The position numbers and the translations under genes were made by a program. The notes beneath the pieces are model-generated. The model worked only from the letters and a program-made list of their open reading frames with translations. It was not told the DNA's origin and searched no databases. Below, in pieces: positions 16,227 through 17,536 of a DNA stretch of 17,536 nt. Position 1 is the first letter of the stretch. Every line of letters starts with the position of its first letter. Source of the stretch: an uncultured Propionivibrio sp. (GTDB lineage: Bacteria; Pseudomonadota; Gammaproteobacteria; Burkholderiales; Rhodocyclaceae); assembly GCA_938040985.1 (NCBI GenBank), contig CALHZD010000016.1, positions 1-17,536 of the forward strand. Reading direction: 5' to 3'.

Positions 16227-16281
16227 CATTTTTTCCTTGGAAAAAATGTTGTCCCGCCGCATTTTTTCCCTGGAAAAAGTG
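16227..16281. promoter_or_regulatory. Pair of near-identical palindromes upstream of the AAA ATPase gene
   Basis: Copy 1 (16227-16248) has arms CATTTTTTCC and GGAAAAAATG around TT. Copy 2 (16260-16281) has CATTTTTTCC and GGAAAAAGTG around CT. They begin 33 bp apart, close to three DNA turns, so both would face the same side of the helix. A minus-strand -10-like TACAAT lies at 16212-16217, which would put copy 1 over the -35 region of the ATPase gene. This is the layout of a repressor operator pair. No regulator recognising it was identified. Confidence 0.5.
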
Positions 16282-16333
16282 TGAACGGGCGGTTTGTTCC
16301 GGTTTTGGGAATTTTGTATTCGCGAAACATTCA

Positions 16334-16362
16334 TTGTTTGCGCACTGTCACCCCGCCATAAT
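16334..16362 (+). promoter_or_regulatory. Sigma-70-like promoter of the alpha/beta hydrolase
   Basis: TTGTTT (16334-16339), a 17-bp spacer, and CATAAT (16357-16362) precede the hydrolase gene. Transcription would start near 16369, shortly before AGGAG (16386-16390) and the ATG at 16398. A dyad GAAT-N5-ATTC at 16309-16321 lies just upstream and could be a LysR-type site, though this is weak. Confidence 0.5.
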
Positions 16363-16397
16363 GCGCCCCATCCATTCAACAGCACAGGAGACACTTC

Positions 16398-17513
16398 ATG
16401 ACGAAATCTTTGATGAAATCCACCCTCGCTGCCGCTCTTGCCCTCAGCCTCAATTTTGCTGCGCAGGCGGAGGTTTCCCTCACCCCGATGAAAGGTACGC
16501 AAACCATGCAACTCAGCCAAGAATGGGACAAGATTTTCCCGCAGTCTGATAAGGTCGAGCACCACAAGGTGCTGTTCAAAAACCGCTACGGCATCACCCT
16601 TGCTGGCGATTTGTATGTGCCGAAGAGCATCAAAGACGGCGCGAAGCTGCCCGCGATTGCCGTCGCCGGCGCGTTCGGCGCGGTGAAGGAGCAATCGGCA
16701 GGCCTATATGCGCAAACGCTGGCGGAACGCGGCTTCGTCACGCTAGCCTTTGACCCGTCCTACCTCGGCGAATCCGGCGGCGAGCCGCGCAATATGGCCT
16801 CGCCCGACATCAACACCGAAGACTTTTCCGCCGCCGTTGATTTCATCGGCCTGCAAAACTTTGTGAACCGCGAACAAATAGGCATCTTGGGCATCTGCGG
16901 TTGGGGCGGCATGGCGCTAAATGCGGCGGTATCCGACACGCGCATTAAGGCCGTCGCCGCCAGCACCATGTACGACATGACCCGCGTGATGGCCAACGGC
17001 TACGAAATCAACATGAAGCAGAACGCCCAAGGCAGCTACGACCGCGCCCAGCCGCAAATGGATGCCGAAGCGCGCTATCAAATGAAAGTGCAATTGAACA
17101 ACGGCCGCTGGGAAGCCGCAAAAAACGGCTACGCCACTCTTTCGCCCGCCAACAACCTTGACCCGGCAAAAGATATCACCGCCGACACACCGAAATTCAT
17201 CGCCGAATACGCCAATTTCTACCGCACCAAACGCGGTTTCCACCCCCGCGCTGTGAATTCCAATCCGCAAGGTTCATGGGCAACCACTGTGCCGCTGGCA
17301 TTCATCAATATGCCCATCCTGCAACGCGCTGCCGAGCTGGAAACGCCCGCACTGCTGGTGCACGGCGAAAAAGCACATTCCCGCTATTTCAGCGAAGACG
17401 CCTATCGATCGCTGGGCAGCCAAAACAAAGAGCTGTATATCGTCAAAGGCGAAAACCATACGGATTTGTACGACAACCGCGCGGGCAAAATCCCGTTTGA
17501 TAAGTTTGAGTAG
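16398..17513 (+). CDS. Exported alpha/beta hydrolase (dienelactone hydrolase / YcjY-like)
   Basis: A 371-residue protein. A signal peptide is clear: MTKSLMK, a hydrophobic run, then AQA with predicted cleavage after residue 24, so the enzyme should act in the periplasm. The fold follows, with LYVPKS, AVAGAFG, the nucleophile elbow LGICGWGG (Cys167) and a catalytic His in GENHTDLYD (H354). The elbow has Cys in place of Ser and Trp where Gly is usual. Relatives are uncharacterised hydrolases often paired with a LysR regulator. AGGAG lies 7 bases before the ATG. The frame ends at TAG (17511-17513), and the following codons read FFRANLK in the same frame, which resembles the family's usual last helix. 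The protein may therefore be shortened by a nonsense change. The substrate is unknown. Confidence 0.85.
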   Translation: MTKSLMKSTLAAALALSLNFAAQAEVSLTPMKGTQTMQLSQEWDKIFPQSDKVEHHKVLFKNRYGITLAGDLYVPKSIKDGAKLPAIAVAGAFGAVKEQSAGLYAQTLAERGFVTLAFDPSYLGESGGEPRNMASPDINTEDFSAAVDFIGLQNFVNREQIGILGICGWGGMALNAAVSDTRIKAVAASTMYDMTRVMANGYEINMKQNAQGSYDRAQPQMDAEARYQMKVQLNNGRWEAAKNGYATLSPANNLDPAKDITADTPKFIAEYANFYRTKRGFHPRAVNSNPQGSWATTVPLAFINMPILQRAAELETPALLVHGEKAHSRYFSEDAYRSLGSQNKELYIVKGENHTDLYDNRAGKIPFDKFE

Positions 17514-17536
17514 TTTTTTAGGGCGAATTTGAAATA

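Overview
The window reads as chromosomal DNA of a GC-rich betaproteobacterium. The evidence is the set of housekeeping genes and their order: a divergent argH / algZ-algR block as in pseudomonads and many betaproteobacteria, and a hemA-prfA-prmC-grxD run. A Rhodocyclales- or Neisseriales-like host fits best. A Correia-like mobile repeat at the left end recalls Neisseriaceae, but I found no neisserial DNA uptake sequence (GCCGTCTGAA), so I do not name a genus.

Left edge (1-651): no credible gene. It holds hairpins, a degenerate repeat with a period of about 40 bp, and one complete 106-bp miniature inverted-repeat element resembling the short form of the neisserial Correia element. Next comes a membrane-anchored metallophosphoesterase (minus strand). 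A gene-free stretch (1792-2254) follows, with three hairpin-forming inverted repeats and a strong plus-strand intrinsic terminator that no annotated gene explains; it is a candidate small RNA.

Core block (2255-11202): AlgR-type LytTR response regulator and AlgZ/FimS-type histidine kinase (minus, ATGA overlap), then divergent argH and an unusual Ser/Thr kinase fused to a cyclic-nucleotide-binding domain (plus). On the minus strand follow monothiol glutaredoxin grxD, prmC (methylates release factors), prfA (release factor 1) and hemA (first committed step of tetrapyrrole synthesis). prfA and prmC act together in translation termination. The hemA leader is odd: an extended -10 promoter, then a terminator-like hairpin whose U-run touches the start codon, with no Shine-Dalgarno sequence.

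Right block (about 11300-17536) looks accessory. A LysR-type regulator is broken by a frameshift. Beside it lies a strikingly AT-rich gene for an OLD-family ATPase/TOPRIM protein (probable nuclease, candidate phage defence), then an AAA ATPase of the DUF4143 type with a C-terminal nuclease-like core, then a divergent exported alpha/beta hydrolase. The hydrolase ends at an amber codon followed in frame by what looks like the rest of its C-terminal helix. LysR genes often sit divergently beside the hydrolase gene they control, so the two ATPase genes may have been inserted into such a pair. Two near-identical palindromes 33 bp apart upstream of the AAA ATPase look like an operator pair.

The best candidates for something new are the OLD-like/AAA pair with its twin palindromes, the Correia-like element with the neighbouring 40-bp repeats, the putative structured RNA at 2042-2168, and the hemA leader.
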